In this document: positions 6,144 to 12,576 of the stretch, in pieces | How the letters are laid out: each line of letters begins with the position of its first letter | How positions within the stretch are numbered: the first letter of the stretch is position 1 | Source of the DNA: Chloroflexota bacterium | Lineage (GTDB): Bacteria; Chloroflexota; Dehalococcoidia; Tepidiformales; Tepidiformaceae | Length of the DNA: 12,576 nt | Direction: 5' to 3' | Assembly: GCA_025350285.1 (NCBI GenBank) | Contig: JANXYE010000607.1 | Coordinates: 1-12,576, forward strand | The notes under the pieces: model-generated | What the model saw: only the letters and a program-made list of their open reading frames with translations | Database searches by the model: none | What the model was told of the DNA's origin: nothing | Made by a program: the position numbers and the translations under genes

Positions 6144-6943
6144 GCTGGGCGACGCACGACGTCGAGCCGTACGTCATCAAACGGCATATCCACTGGTTAG
6201 AAGACAAGATCGGCTTCCGCATCAGCTTCATGGCCATCCTCCTCGGCTCGTGGGGCCCGGACCTGATGACCAAGTGGCTCGTTTACGGGATTAAGATCGG
6301 CCCGTGGGACATCCAGGCGGATAATCCCGCCAAGTTCCACCGCGGCTGGCCGGGCGTCGGTTTCACTCATTCGCTCATGTTCGGCGTAGTGGTGGCGCTC
6401 ATCTTGTACGCGCTCACGCGCAAGAGGGGCTGGAGCAAGTCCTGGGCCGTCGGGCTCATGATCGGCACCTGGGCCCACGTCCTGAGCGACACGCTCGATA
6501 CCAACGGCGTGATGCTCTTCTTCCCGTTCTCGCTCGACCGGGTCCACCTGGATGTCTGGGCGTACGCGGGCGAAAAGGGTCGCTTCCTCGATGGGAAAGC
6601 GTATTTCAGCAGCCTCGGATTCGTTTGGGATGGCTTCTGGATAGCGATGGTCCTGGTCAACTATAAAGTCCTCAAGGCCGACTACTTTCGCTCCAACGTC
6701 GTGGACGATCCGCTCTGGGGGTGGCTGGGGAAGTGGATCCCTGAACACGGGCTGCTCGCTATCTACCGGGGCGCCTTCTTTTTCGGGGTCTGCCGCTGGA
6801 CGGCCTGGCTCATTTGGGTCCACGTGCTCCACAGCGATTCGCCATTCGACCTTACGCTCGGCGGCCCGGACTGGGTCGGCCCCTTCATGTCCATTCTGAC
6901 GGTCGGCGGTAGCTGCCCCTGTTGCGGCGGGATCTTGCACTGA
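6140..6943 (+). CDS. DUF457/YdjM-type membrane-bound metal-dependent hydrolase
   Basis: This 267-residue polytopic membrane protein starts at GTG 6140, overlapping the previous stop by 4 bp. It resembles the YdjM/DUF457 inner-membrane hydrolases, which have conserved His and Asp residues. Here these are LLGSWGPDL (P40-D41), FHRGWPGVGFTHSL (H67, H77), and WAHVLSDTLDTNGV (H113, D117, D120). Hydrophobic segments occur at about 28-48, 78-92, 103-117, 160-176 and 211-230. A C-terminal extension ends in a CPCCGG cluster (C259, C261, C262), unusual for the family and possibly metal- or thiol-active. Its position behind a glycerophosphodiesterase-like gene hints at lipid or headgroup turnover, but no substrate can be named. 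A seven-base inverted repeat begins at its stop codon. Confidence 0.75.
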   Translation: MSWATHDVEPYVIKRHIHWLEDKIGFRISFMAILLGSWGPDLMTKWLVYGIKIGPWDIQADNPAKFHRGWPGVGFTHSLMFGVVVALILYALTRKRGWSKSWAVGLMIGTWAHVLSDTLDTNGVMLFFPFSLDRVHLDVWAYAGEKGRFLDGKAYFSSLGFVWDGFWIAMVLVNYKVLKADYFRSNVVDDPLWGWLGKWIPEHGLLAIYRGAFFFGVCRWTAWLIWVHVLHSDSPFDLTLGGPDWVGPFMSILTVGGSCPCCGGILH

Positions 6944-6971
6944 CGCCGCAACTACGGAACATCACGGCGTC
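6942..6971 (+). terminator. Weak hairpin after the membrane hydrolase gene
   Basis: GACGCCG (6942-6948) and CGGCGTC (6965-6971) form a perfect seven-base stem with a 16-base loop, starting inside the stop codon. No T run follows, so a terminator role is a weak guess. The rest of the gap to 7150 holds only a five-base hairpin at 6988-7004 and a promoter candidate. Confidence 0.3.
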
Positions 6972-7115
6972 GCGAATCAAGCAGACCCCAGGCTGCAATC
7001 CTGGCCGCGAGTGGCGAACGAGCGGTTCGGTCACGCCCGTGCTACGCCCGACCAGCGCAACAATCTGACGGCCACCCTTTAGTACGGAACCGCCGCCGCT
7101 ACGCGGCCCTTCCGC

Positions 7116-7121
7116 TACACT
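7116..7121 (+). promoter_or_regulatory. Putative -10 box (TACACT) of the MoaD/ThiS-like gene
   Basis: TACACT lies about 29 bases before ATG 7151. A GAGG at 7142-7145, five bases before the ATG, is a proper Shine-Dalgarno sequence, so this gene should have a short conventional leader, unlike several others here. Confidence 0.4.
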
Positions 7122-7150
7122 GGGCGACATCCCCGGGCAGTGAGGAACGC

Positions 7151-7389
7151 ATGGCCGTCCAGGTGAAATGGTTCGCTACGCTGGTGAAGCGCACAAAATC
7201 GAAGCAGGCGGTGACCACCGTCGAGTGGACGGCCGGCTTGACGCCACTCGCCGTGTTCAAGGCGGAAGGGTTCAACGACGCCGACGCCGAAGCCGTTCTG
7301 GTCCTCATCAACGATGCCCAGAGCGACCAGCAGGCAGCGCTCGCCGACGGCGACCGCCTCGAGTTCATGGTCAGCATCCAGGGGGGTGA
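7151..7389 (+). CDS. MoaD/ThiS family sulfur-carrier-like protein with a probable frame error at its Gly-Gly end
   Basis: MoaD and ThiS are small ubiquitin-fold sulfur carriers. Their C-terminal Gly-Gly is adenylated and thiocarboxylated, for molybdopterin, thiamine or related pathways. The first 79 residues fit: VKWFATLVKR at the N-terminus, then VLVLINDAQSDQQAALADGDRLEFMVSIQGG, the usual strand, turn and tail. As read, the frame does not stop after Gly78-Gly79 but continues to 7546, antisense to the next gene. The codons are CAG GGG GGT GAC. One more G in the six-G run at 7381-7386 would give CAG GGG GGG TGA, ending exactly at Gly-Gly at 7387-7389, one base before the stop of the convergent gene. 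I therefore give the corrected end. No MoaE, ThiF-like or molybdopterin gene is nearby, so the pathway is open. Confidence 0.75.
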
Positions 7390-7390
7390 C

Positions 7391-8374
7391 CTACGGCGCG
7401 GGCATGCTGAAGGTCATGCTCTCGCAGTACATCTCCGCCTTAACCCTGCGGATACTCTCGACCCCGGCTTCGGCTTTTTCCGGCGCGCACCGGAAGATCC
7501 CGACGTTGGAGAACGTCAGGGTGGCGAGGACAGTCTTCAGGTCTAAGGTAAGGAAGTCGATGGAGCCACTCTTCTCGTCCTTCTGACCGTGGATGCCCTT
7601 GATCACAAATGACTCCGCCCAGTCGAAGAACGGACCGGCCGCCGATTCGGGCAGGGTGACGACCAGGTTCGGGGTTTCGAGTTTGGCTGGCTCCTTGGTG
7701 CTCACACGGTCGGTCACGCCGGGACGGTCGATGAACGTCTGCTTCACGACCAGAGCCTCGATCTTGTTGACCTTCGTGCATGCGGCTTCGAGTCCGTCGA
7801 TCTTGAGCCGGAAGTTCGCGGGGAGCCACTTCTTCTGGGCTTTTACCGAAGCGGCAATCGCCGCGCCGCTGCCGACCTTGCGGTGGGTAGAATCGGGCGA
7901 AAACTCTAACGAGAGGCGTCCGGCCTCCTTCGATGCGGCGTCGAGTGCAGGAAAGCCGATCTCGCTGATGAGCGCGTCGGAGAAATCGAGCCGCGACAGT
8001 TCCTTGAAGTTGAAATCGGCGGAGATGAGTGCGCCGCTCTTGCGTAGCGGGGAGCCGTCCATGCAGGCCTTCATCCAATCGAACGTGGACGAAGCCATGC
8101 TGAAGTCGAACTCGACTGTGATGTCCTCGTACTGCGGCAGGCCAGGGTGCTTGAGCGCGCCAACCTCGATGACCTCCGCGAATGCTTCTCCACCCACTGT
8201 CGAGACGAGGAAGCCCTGGAACGCTCCGTCGAGTTCCAGACCGAACTTCCCGGCAGAGAAGGCGCGTCCGGCGGCGGACGCCACCTCGGGCATCGCCGCG
8301 CCGATAGGGGCCGCCGCGAGAGCCGCCGCCGTAAATCCGGCCGTCTTGAGAAATGTCCTTCTGTTGCCTGCCAT
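7391..8374 (-). CDS. Tat-exported protein with two tandem phage tail-tube-like (gp19-like) domains
   Basis: This 327-residue protein begins with a strong twin-arginine signal: NRRTFLK (residues 4-10), an Ala-rich hydrophobic stretch, and a likely cleavage after ASA (about residue 34). It should be exported folded. The mature part has two related halves. Three motifs recur in order: FGLELDG (44-50) and FRLKIDG (188-194); STFDW (96-100) and PFFDW (248-252); LDFSDA (129-134) and LTFSNV (286-291). The F-x-L-x-[IL]-D-G opening and strand-rich pattern resemble T4 gp19/Hcp-type tail-tube domains. That match is from pattern only and is moderate. Its codons look less GC-rich than those of flanking genes. 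A GGGGA Shine-Dalgarno sequence lies five bases before the ATG. It could instead be an unrelated secreted beta-sandwich protein. No sheath, baseplate or VgrG gene is nearby. Confidence 0.7.
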   Translation of the reverse strand: MAGNRRTFLKTAGFTAAALAAAPIGAAMPEVASAAGRAFSAGKFGLELDGAFQGFLVSTVGGEAFAEVIEVGALKHPGLPQYEDITVEFDFSMASSTFDWMKACMDGSPLRKSGALISADFNFKELSRLDFSDALISEIGFPALDAASKEAGRLSLEFSPDSTHRKVGSGAAIAASVKAQKKWLPANFRLKIDGLEAACTKVNKIEALVVKQTFIDRPGVTDRVSTKEPAKLETPNLVVTLPESAAGPFFDWAESFVIKGIHGQKDEKSGSIDFLTLDLKTVLATLTFSNVGIFRCAPEKAEAGVESIRRVKAEMYCESMTFSMPAP

Positions 8375-8406
8375 AGCTATCCCCGAATGTCATCTGGCTG
8401 GGCGAG

Positions 8407-8412
8407 AGTCTA
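8407..8412 (-). promoter_or_regulatory. Putative -10 box (TAGACT) of the Tat-exported protein gene
   Basis: On the minus strand TAGACT lies 32 bases before ATG 8374, leaving a leader of about 25 bases that contains GGGGA. It lies between mutS and this gene, so the gene probably has its own promoter, though read-through from mutS is possible. Confidence 0.4.
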
Positions 8413-8428
8413 CACCGGTCGGGACACG

Positions 8429-10975
8429 TTAGCCAGACACCGATGCCGGGAGCAGCGCGCGCAGCTCATACAGCTTCTGAATCGCTTCGATCGGCGTCAG
8501 GCCGTCCGGGTCGATGGCCGCCAGCGCCGCTTCGACCGGCGAGGGGCCGGCAAAAAACGATGGCTGGAGCAGCGGTGGAGGGTCGGCGGCTGGTTTCCCA
8601 GGGCCTGCCGGCCGTTGCGATTCGAGTTCGGCGAGCAGGTGCTCCGCGCGCGCCACGACCGGCGCGGGCAGCCCGGCGAGACGGGCGACGTGGATCCCGT
8701 ATGACCGGGCGCTCGGCCCCGGCACGATGCGGTGTTCGAACACCACCTCGGCGCCGTCCTCGCGCACGGCCACGTGCGCGTTCTCGACGCGCGGCAGCAC
8801 CGCCGCGAGCGTCGTCAGTTCGTGGTAATGGGTGGCGAACAGTGTGCGCGGACGCACTTCCTTGCGGTTGTGCAGAAACTCCACCACGGCCCGTGCGATT
8901 GCCATGCCATCGAAGGTGCTCGTCCCCCGCCCGACTTCGTCCAGCACGACCAGCGACCGAGGCGTCGCCTGGTGCAGGATCTGCGCGGTCTCAACCATCT
9001 CCACCATGAACGTCGATTGGCCGGCGGCCAGATCATCCTGTGCGCCGATGCGCGTAAAGATCCGGTCGAACAGCGGTAGGTCGGCGTCTGTCGCGGGGAC
9101 GAACGAACCCGCCTGCGCCATCAGCGCGATGAGGGCGACCTGCCGAAGGAAGGTGGATTTGCCGCTCATGTTGGGCCCCGTGAGGACAACGATCTGGCGA
9201 TCCTCGTCGAACACACAGTCGTTCGGCACGAAGCGCCCCGGCCCGAGCGAGTGCTCGACGACCGGATGGCGCCCACCGGAGATGTGCACGCGCTCGCCCT
9301 GGTTGAACCGTGGCCGGACGTAGTTTCGCGCCGCTGCAGCCTGGCCCAGGTCGAGCAGTACGTCGATTGTCGCCACCGCCTCGGCTACCGCCTGGAGTTG
9401 CGGCAGCACCGCACAGAGCGATTCCAGCAACTGCCCAAACGCTTGTTTCTCGAGTTCGACGAGGCGGTCGCGCGCCCCGACCAGGCGGGACTCGTGCTCC
9501 TTCAGCTCTTCGGTCACGTAACGTTCGGCGCCGACCAGCGTCTGGCGGCGCTGATAATGCGCGGGCGCCAGGTGGACGTTCGAACTCGAGATCTCGATGT
9601 AGTATCCGAAGACCCTGTTGTGCCCCACCTTCAGCGAACGTATCCCGCTTCGCTCCCGTTCCAGGCGCTCAATCCCGAGCAGGTACCCACGGGCATCACT
9701 GGTCTGTGCCCGCAGCGAATCGATTTCGGGGCTGAACCCGGCGCGGATGACGCCCCCTTCATCGAACGCTGGCGGCGGGTCGTCATCGAGCGCCTCGTCG
9801 AGCGTGGCCAGCGACTCCGCCGAGGCGGCGAGTCCAGCGAGCGTCCGCGCCAGGATCGCGGGCAGTTCGCCGCGGCTGAGGATCGCTCCGAGGTCGAGCG
9901 TCGCACGGAGACCGGTGCGCAAGCCGTGCAGGTCGCGCGGGGATGCCGCCCGCGCCCCCAGCCGTCCGGCCAGCCGTCCGATATCGGGTACCCCTCGTAT
10001 GACGGAGCGGCACTGTTCACGCTCGATTGGGTGCCCCGCCGCCCACTCCACGCCGTCGTGGCGCCGTCCCAACTCCAACTCGCTTCGCAACGGACGCGTC
10101 AGCCACGAGCGCAGCATCCGGGAGCCCATCGCGGAGCGGGTCTCATCGAGAACCTGGAGGAGGGACGAACTCCTGCCCGGTTGCGGCATCACATCGAGGT
10201 TGCGGAGCGTGCGCTGATCGAGCGTAAGGACGCCCTCATCCGCCACCCGCCTCACGCGCTGCAGCGCCCCGAGGCCGGCGGGGTACGTCTCCTTCAGATA
10301 GAGCAGCAGATGGGCGAGCGCGGCCGCCTCCGCCGCCGTCTGCACGAGGTTCGCCCGGGCGTTTTCTCCGAACTGGTTCGCGAGCGCCGCCTCAACGGCG
10401 AGTTCGCCGGCCTCTGGCCTGCGTCGGATGGTCCCGCCGAGACTCGGAGGCAGATCGAACTCGTCCTCGACCAGGAGTTCCGCCGGCACGGACCGGAGCA
10501 GCTCCGCCATCGCTTCCGCCCCGGCCGCCAACCGCACTTCGCCCGTTGTAATGTCCGCAATCGCGACCGCCGGCCCGTCCCGCCGAATCACAAATGCGGC
10601 CAGTTCGTTCGGTGCGGACGGATCAAGCGAGGCCTCCGAGGTGACCGTGCCGGATGTCACGACCCGGACAACGTCGCGTGGCACGATGCCCTTCACGTCC
10701 GCCGGGTCCGCCAGCTGTTCACAGACGGCCACGCGGTAGCCACGCGCGACGAGCTTCGCGATGTGGCCATCGATGCTGTGGTAGGGAACGCCCGCCAGGG
10801 GCACCCGCAGGTCCTTGCCCATCGGCTTCGAGGTCAGCGTGATCTGGAGTTCCTGGGCAACGAGTTTCGCGTCGTCATCGAACGTTTCGTAGAAGTCGCC
10901 AAGCCGGAAGAAGAGCACGGTATCCGGGTAGCGGCTCTTGAGTTCGAGGTACTGTAGGCGAACGGGGGTAGACAC
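8429..10975 (-). CDS. mutS: DNA mismatch repair ATPase MutS
   Basis: This 848-residue protein matches the full length of bacterial MutS1, which binds mismatches and small loops as a dimer and recruits MutL. The mismatch-reading F-x-E is in GDFYE (F28, E30). The connector and lever domains follow, with a clamp region in the middle. The ATPase has Walker A GPNMSGKST at about residues 600-608, Walker B and signature VVLDEVGRGTSTFDG at about 675-688, and the ATHYHEL switch. The C-terminus has a QPSFF segment, which resembles the beta-clamp binding motif, and the DGLTPIEAIQKLYEL helix region. The start is GTG 10975, since the residues just after it align with the usual MutS N-terminus, and a -10 box lies seven bases upstream. 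No mutL lies in the window. All key residues look intact. Confidence 0.97.
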   Translation of the reverse strand: MSTPVRLQYLELKSRYPDTVLFFRLGDFYETFDDDAKLVAQELQITLTSKPMGKDLRVPLAGVPYHSIDGHIAKLVARGYRVAVCEQLADPADVKGIVPRDVVRVVTSGTVTSEASLDPSAPNELAAFVIRRDGPAVAIADITTGEVRLAAGAEAMAELLRSVPAELLVEDEFDLPPSLGGTIRRRPEAGELAVEAALANQFGENARANLVQTAAEAAALAHLLLYLKETYPAGLGALQRVRRVADEGVLTLDQRTLRNLDVMPQPGRSSSLLQVLDETRSAMGSRMLRSWLTRPLRSELELGRRHDGVEWAAGHPIEREQCRSVIRGVPDIGRLAGRLGARAASPRDLHGLRTGLRATLDLGAILSRGELPAILARTLAGLAASAESLATLDEALDDDPPPAFDEGGVIRAGFSPEIDSLRAQTSDARGYLLGIERLERERSGIRSLKVGHNRVFGYYIEISSSNVHLAPAHYQRRQTLVGAERYVTEELKEHESRLVGARDRLVELEKQAFGQLLESLCAVLPQLQAVAEAVATIDVLLDLGQAAAARNYVRPRFNQGERVHISGGRHPVVEHSLGPGRFVPNDCVFDEDRQIVVLTGPNMSGKSTFLRQVALIALMAQAGSFVPATDADLPLFDRIFTRIGAQDDLAAGQSTFMVEMVETAQILHQATPRSLVVLDEVGRGTSTFDGMAIARAVVEFLHNRKEVRPRTLFATHYHELTTLAAVLPRVENAHVAVREDGAEVVFEHRIVPGPSARSYGIHVARLAGLPAPVVARAEHLLAELESQRPAGPGKPAADPPPLLQPSFFAGPSPVEAALAAIDPDGLTPIEAIQKLYELRALLPASVSG

Positions 10976-10982
10976 GGGCGGG

Positions 10983-10988
10983 ATTGTA
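10983..10988 (-). promoter_or_regulatory. -10 box (TACAAT) of mutS
   Basis: Read on the minus strand, TACAAT is one base from consensus and lies seven bases before the GTG start. The intervening CCCGCCC has no Shine-Dalgarno sequence, which predicts a leaderless mutS transcript. No clear -35 is visible. Confidence 0.6.
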
Positions 10989-11028
10989 CCCGGAACCGAA
11001 CGGATGTGCGTCAGGGGATGACGCTGTG

Positions 11029-11727
11029 CTACAAAGGGTGGGGATCGTCGGCCCGGGGTTCACCGAACGGCCTGGTCTTCGCACGGTCGATCGCTGCGCG
11101 GATGTCATCGACGATCGAGCGGAGTTCCCGGATATCCGTGGCCAGCAGGTGCGGTGTGAGCAGCCCCATGAGTTGCTCGACATCCATTGGGTGCGCCTCG
11201 ACCAGCATGCGGACATCGCTCTCGTAGAGGCCGATTTTGCCTGTCCGTCCCTGCCGGTAGAGCGAGGGCAACGCGAAGAGCTTCATCAGCACGAGCCCTT
11301 CGGGTGTGCCACACGGCACAGCGCGCGAACCGAAGTACCGCTGAGTCGTGAATCGCTGGCGGACGAGGTCGAACAGCTTGTTTCTCGTGAACAGCACATC
11401 GACGGTTACGCCGCGGAAATTTGAGCGAACAAAGTCGCGGTCGCTGTAGGTCACTTCGAGTTCCGGCATGAGCGTCAAATCCTTGACGGCCATGACGATG
11501 TCGATGTCCTGGGTGTTGCGCTGCTCCACGAACTGGGCGACCGCTAGCCCACCCACGAGGACGTAGTCAATCCTCCGGGCTGCCAAGAGGTCGATGAGCG
11601 CGTTGGCCCGCTCGGCGAGGGAGTCGTAGTCCGTACGCTCTTCGCGTAGCCAATGGAGACGCCCGAAAGCTCCGGCGGCAACTAGTTCGCCGACCTCCGG
11701 GAGCGCATCAGATCGCGTTTCGCTCAC
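11029..11727 (-). CDS. Orphan nucleotidyltransferase (AbiEii/MNT-like superfamily)
   Basis: This 232-residue protein has the DNA polymerase beta-type nucleotidyltransferase core. YVLVGGLAVAQF gives the helical turn with G59-G60. QRNTQDIDIVM gives the first two metal Asp residues (D74, D76), and GVTVDVLF the third (D110). A conserved Lys sits in LVLMKLFAL (K149), as in AbiEii-type and related enzymes. Catalytic residues look complete. The N-terminal 40 residues are a helical extension, and a C-terminal helical domain covers about 165-220. Relatives act as toxins or phage-defence proteins, or add nucleotides to RNA or proteins. The partner genes expected of those systems (AbiEi-type antitoxin, HEPN) are not next to it. 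Its GTG start at 11727 has a -10 box six bases upstream. It is transcribed toward mutS and ends 53 bases before the mutS start. Confidence 0.75.
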   Translation of the reverse strand: MSETRSDALPEVGELVAAGAFGRLHWLREERTDYDSLAERANALIDLLAARRIDYVLVGGLAVAQFVEQRNTQDIDIVMAVKDLTLMPELEVTYSDRDFVRSNFRGVTVDVLFTRNKLFDLVRQRFTTQRYFGSRAVPCGTPEGLVLMKLFALPSLYRQGRTGKIGLYESDVRMLVEAHPMDVEQLMGLLTPHLLATDIRELRSIVDDIRAAIDRAKTRPFGEPRADDPHPL

Positions 11728-11733
11728 ACGCCT

Positions 11734-11739
11734 ATCATA
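11734..11739 (-). promoter_or_regulatory. Extended -10 box (TATGAT) of the nucleotidyltransferase gene
   Basis: On the minus strand TGg precedes TATGAT, and the GTG start follows after six bases. The hexamer, extension and spacing match the promoter at 721-729, so a leaderless transcript is likely. Confidence 0.6.
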
Positions 11740-11817
11740 CCACGACTCGTGATGCTCGACGGGCGAAATCTGCTACGCGGCCGCCGCTCCGGCAATTCAC
11801 CCAAGCCGCCCCTGCGT

Positions 11818-11823
11818 TACGCT
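11818..11823 (+). promoter_or_regulatory. Possible -10 box (TACGCT) of the zinc-ribbon gene
   Basis: TACGCT lies eight bases before ATG 11832 with no Shine-Dalgarno sequence between. This is the weakest member of the leaderless pattern in the window. Confidence 0.35.
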
Positions 11824-11831
11824 CACCACAG

Positions 11832-12080
11832 ATGGAGACCCGCCCCCACCCCTCCCCCGTGCGCTGCGCCGCCTGCGAACTGCTCTACTACCCGAACAGC
11901 CTCCGCGAGTACCTTTGCGCGGTCTGCCAGGGAAGTCTCGAAGACTACGTCGCCAGCATCGGCGAAGAGGCGCCTGCGACGCTCGCCTGGTGGCGCCGCC
12001 AGAACGAGCTGCGCGAGGAGGTCAGGCGGTCGGCCCGTGCTTCTCAAGTGGCGGTTTCGGCTCGGGCGAACGCGCGGTAG
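11832..12080 (+). CDS. Small zinc-ribbon-like protein
   Basis: This 82-residue protein has four Cys in two knuckles, RCAACELLYY (C12, C15) and YLCAVCQG (C29, C32), a C-x2-C-x13-C-x2-C pattern that should bind one zinc ion. The remainder is helical and charged (TLAWWRRQNELREEVRRSAR), with no catalytic motif. I do not recognise a named family. It may be an RNA-, DNA- or protein-binding adaptor. It is divergent from the nucleotidyltransferase gene, with a 104-bp shared gap, and precedes the hydrolase gene by 36 bp, so co-transcription with the latter is possible. The regular Cys spacing supports a real gene. Confidence 0.65.
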   Translation: METRPHPSPVRCAACELLYYPNSLREYLCAVCQGSLEDYVASIGEEAPATLAWWRRQNELREEVRRSARASQVAVSARANAR

Positions 12081-12116
12081 AGTCGCGGGACAGAACTGCT
12101 CGAAAGGCTTCAGAAG

Positions 12117-12576
12117 ATGTACACGACCGACCAGTACGAAGGGATGGTGGCCGAGACCATCGTCCTCCCAGGCAACGCGGGCGAGCCGATCACGGCGTAC
12201 TACGCCCGGCCGCTCGGGTCAGGGCCGTTTCCCGGCGTCGTGCTCGCGCACCACTTCCCCGGCTGGGACGAATGGTACAAAGAGGCGACCCGCAAGATGG
12301 CCTATCACGGCTACCTCACACTCAGCCCGAACCTCTACCACCGCCTCGGGCACGGCACGCCGGAGGATATGGCGGCGCAGGTCCGCGCCCAGGGCGGAGT
12401 GCCCGACGACCAGGTCGTCGGCGACCTCGCGGCCGCCGGCGCGTTCCTTAAGAGCCAGGTCAACTCGAACGGCAAGGCCGGCGTGATGGGCACTTGCTCC
12501 GGCGGGCGTCACGCCTACCTCGGCGCTTGCCGTTCGGACCAGTTCGACGCTTGCATCGACCTCTGGGGCGGCGGCG
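12117..12576 (+). CDS. Dienelactone hydrolase family protein, 3' partial
   Basis: The first 153 residues of an alpha/beta-hydrolase-fold enzyme run off the right edge. Early strands read GEPITAYYARP and PFPGVVLAHHFPGWDEW, followed by MAYHGYLTLSPNLYHR. The nucleophile elbow is GVMGTCSGGRHAYL, with Cys127 as nucleophile, as in dienelactone hydrolases that use Cys-His-Asp to open lactone rings. The Asp and His of the triad should lie beyond the window. There is no signal peptide, so it is probably cytoplasmic. ATG 12117 is favoured because the sequence matches from there and an AAAGG lies about 10 bases upstream. A TAGAGT at 12078-12083 could be its own -10 box. The true substrate cannot be told; such proteins also hydrolyse other esters. 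Confidence 0.85.
   Translation, partial: MYTTDQYEGMVAETIVLPGNAGEPITAYYARPLGSGPFPGVVLAHHFPGWDEWYKEATRKMAYHGYLTLSPNLYHRLGHGTPEDMAAQVRAQGGVPDDQVVGDLAAAGAFLKSQVNSNGKAGVMGTCSGGRHAYLGACRSDQFDACIDLWGGG

Noticed and set aside
6981..7010. tRNA or structured RNA in the gap after the membrane hydrolase gene
   Set aside because: Only a five-base stem (CCAGG/CCTGG) is present; there is no cloverleaf or T-loop sequence.
7390..7546. C-terminal extension of the MoaD/ThiS-like protein
   Set aside because: It is entirely antisense to the Tat-exported gene and follows the Gly-Gly at a six-G run, so a frame error is simpler. It is kept as a finding because conserved homologues could overturn this.
1419..8374. 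A prophage or tailed contractile particle joining the terminase and the tail-tube-like protein
   Set aside because: The two genes are 4.6 kb apart, separated by unrelated chromosomal genes, and no capsid, portal, sheath or baseplate gene is present.
9251..10957. Long open frame (568 codons) on the plus strand opposite mutS
   Set aside because: It lies wholly antisense to a clear, complete MutS, its product is rich in Arg/Gln/His with no motif, and it results from few stop codons in GC-rich DNA.

Overview
The window is GC-rich bacterial DNA with dense coding on both strands. I infer an uncultured member of Chloroflexota, possibly Dehalococcoidia-like. The evidence is an alpha/beta-hydrolase tail joined to a class III cyclase, a DUF2851 protein, a divergent glycerophosphodiesterase-like protein, and many genes with a TAnnnT box 6-8 bases before the start codon. 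No rRNA or taxonomic marker other than mutS is present, so this assignment is tentative.

Layout, left to right. A cyclase-domain protein enters from the left edge (1-690). A small antitoxin-like gene (736-942) and a Doc-type Fic toxin gene (932-1332) follow; the toxin is broken by one missing base. A complete phage-type large terminase (1419-2789, minus) stands without other packaging genes. It is divergent from an exported DUF192 protein (2917-3393). A 234-bp convergent gap with a strong hairpin separates that gene from a two-gene minus-strand operon, an XRE-family regulator and a DUF2851 protein (5009 down to 3628). A 16-bp palindrome covers the regulator's start codon. The divergent gap at 5010-5205 is filled with heptanucleotide repeats in two orientations.

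Next is a tightly overlapping plus-strand trio (5206-6943): a divergent glycerophosphodiesterase-like protein, a 64-residue two-helix membrane protein, and a DUF457/YdjM-type membrane hydrolase. A MoaD/ThiS-like ubiquitin-fold protein (7151-7389) has its Gly-Gly end coded at a run of six G. It converges on a Tat-exported protein (7391-8374, minus) with two related halves that resemble phage or contractile-injection tail-tube domains. MutS (8429-10975, minus) and an orphan nucleotidyltransferase (11029-11727, minus) follow. The right edge has a small four-Cys zinc-ribbon protein and the start of a dienelactone-hydrolase-like protein.

The genes do not form one pathway; this looks like ordinary chromosome with accessory insertions. 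The points most worth a second look are the Tat-exported tandem tail-tube-like protein, the orphan terminase, the palindrome-controlled XRE-DUF2851 pair, the heptad repeat block, the repeated leaderless promoter pattern, and two single-base frame lesions. The lesions may be real mutations or assembly indels.
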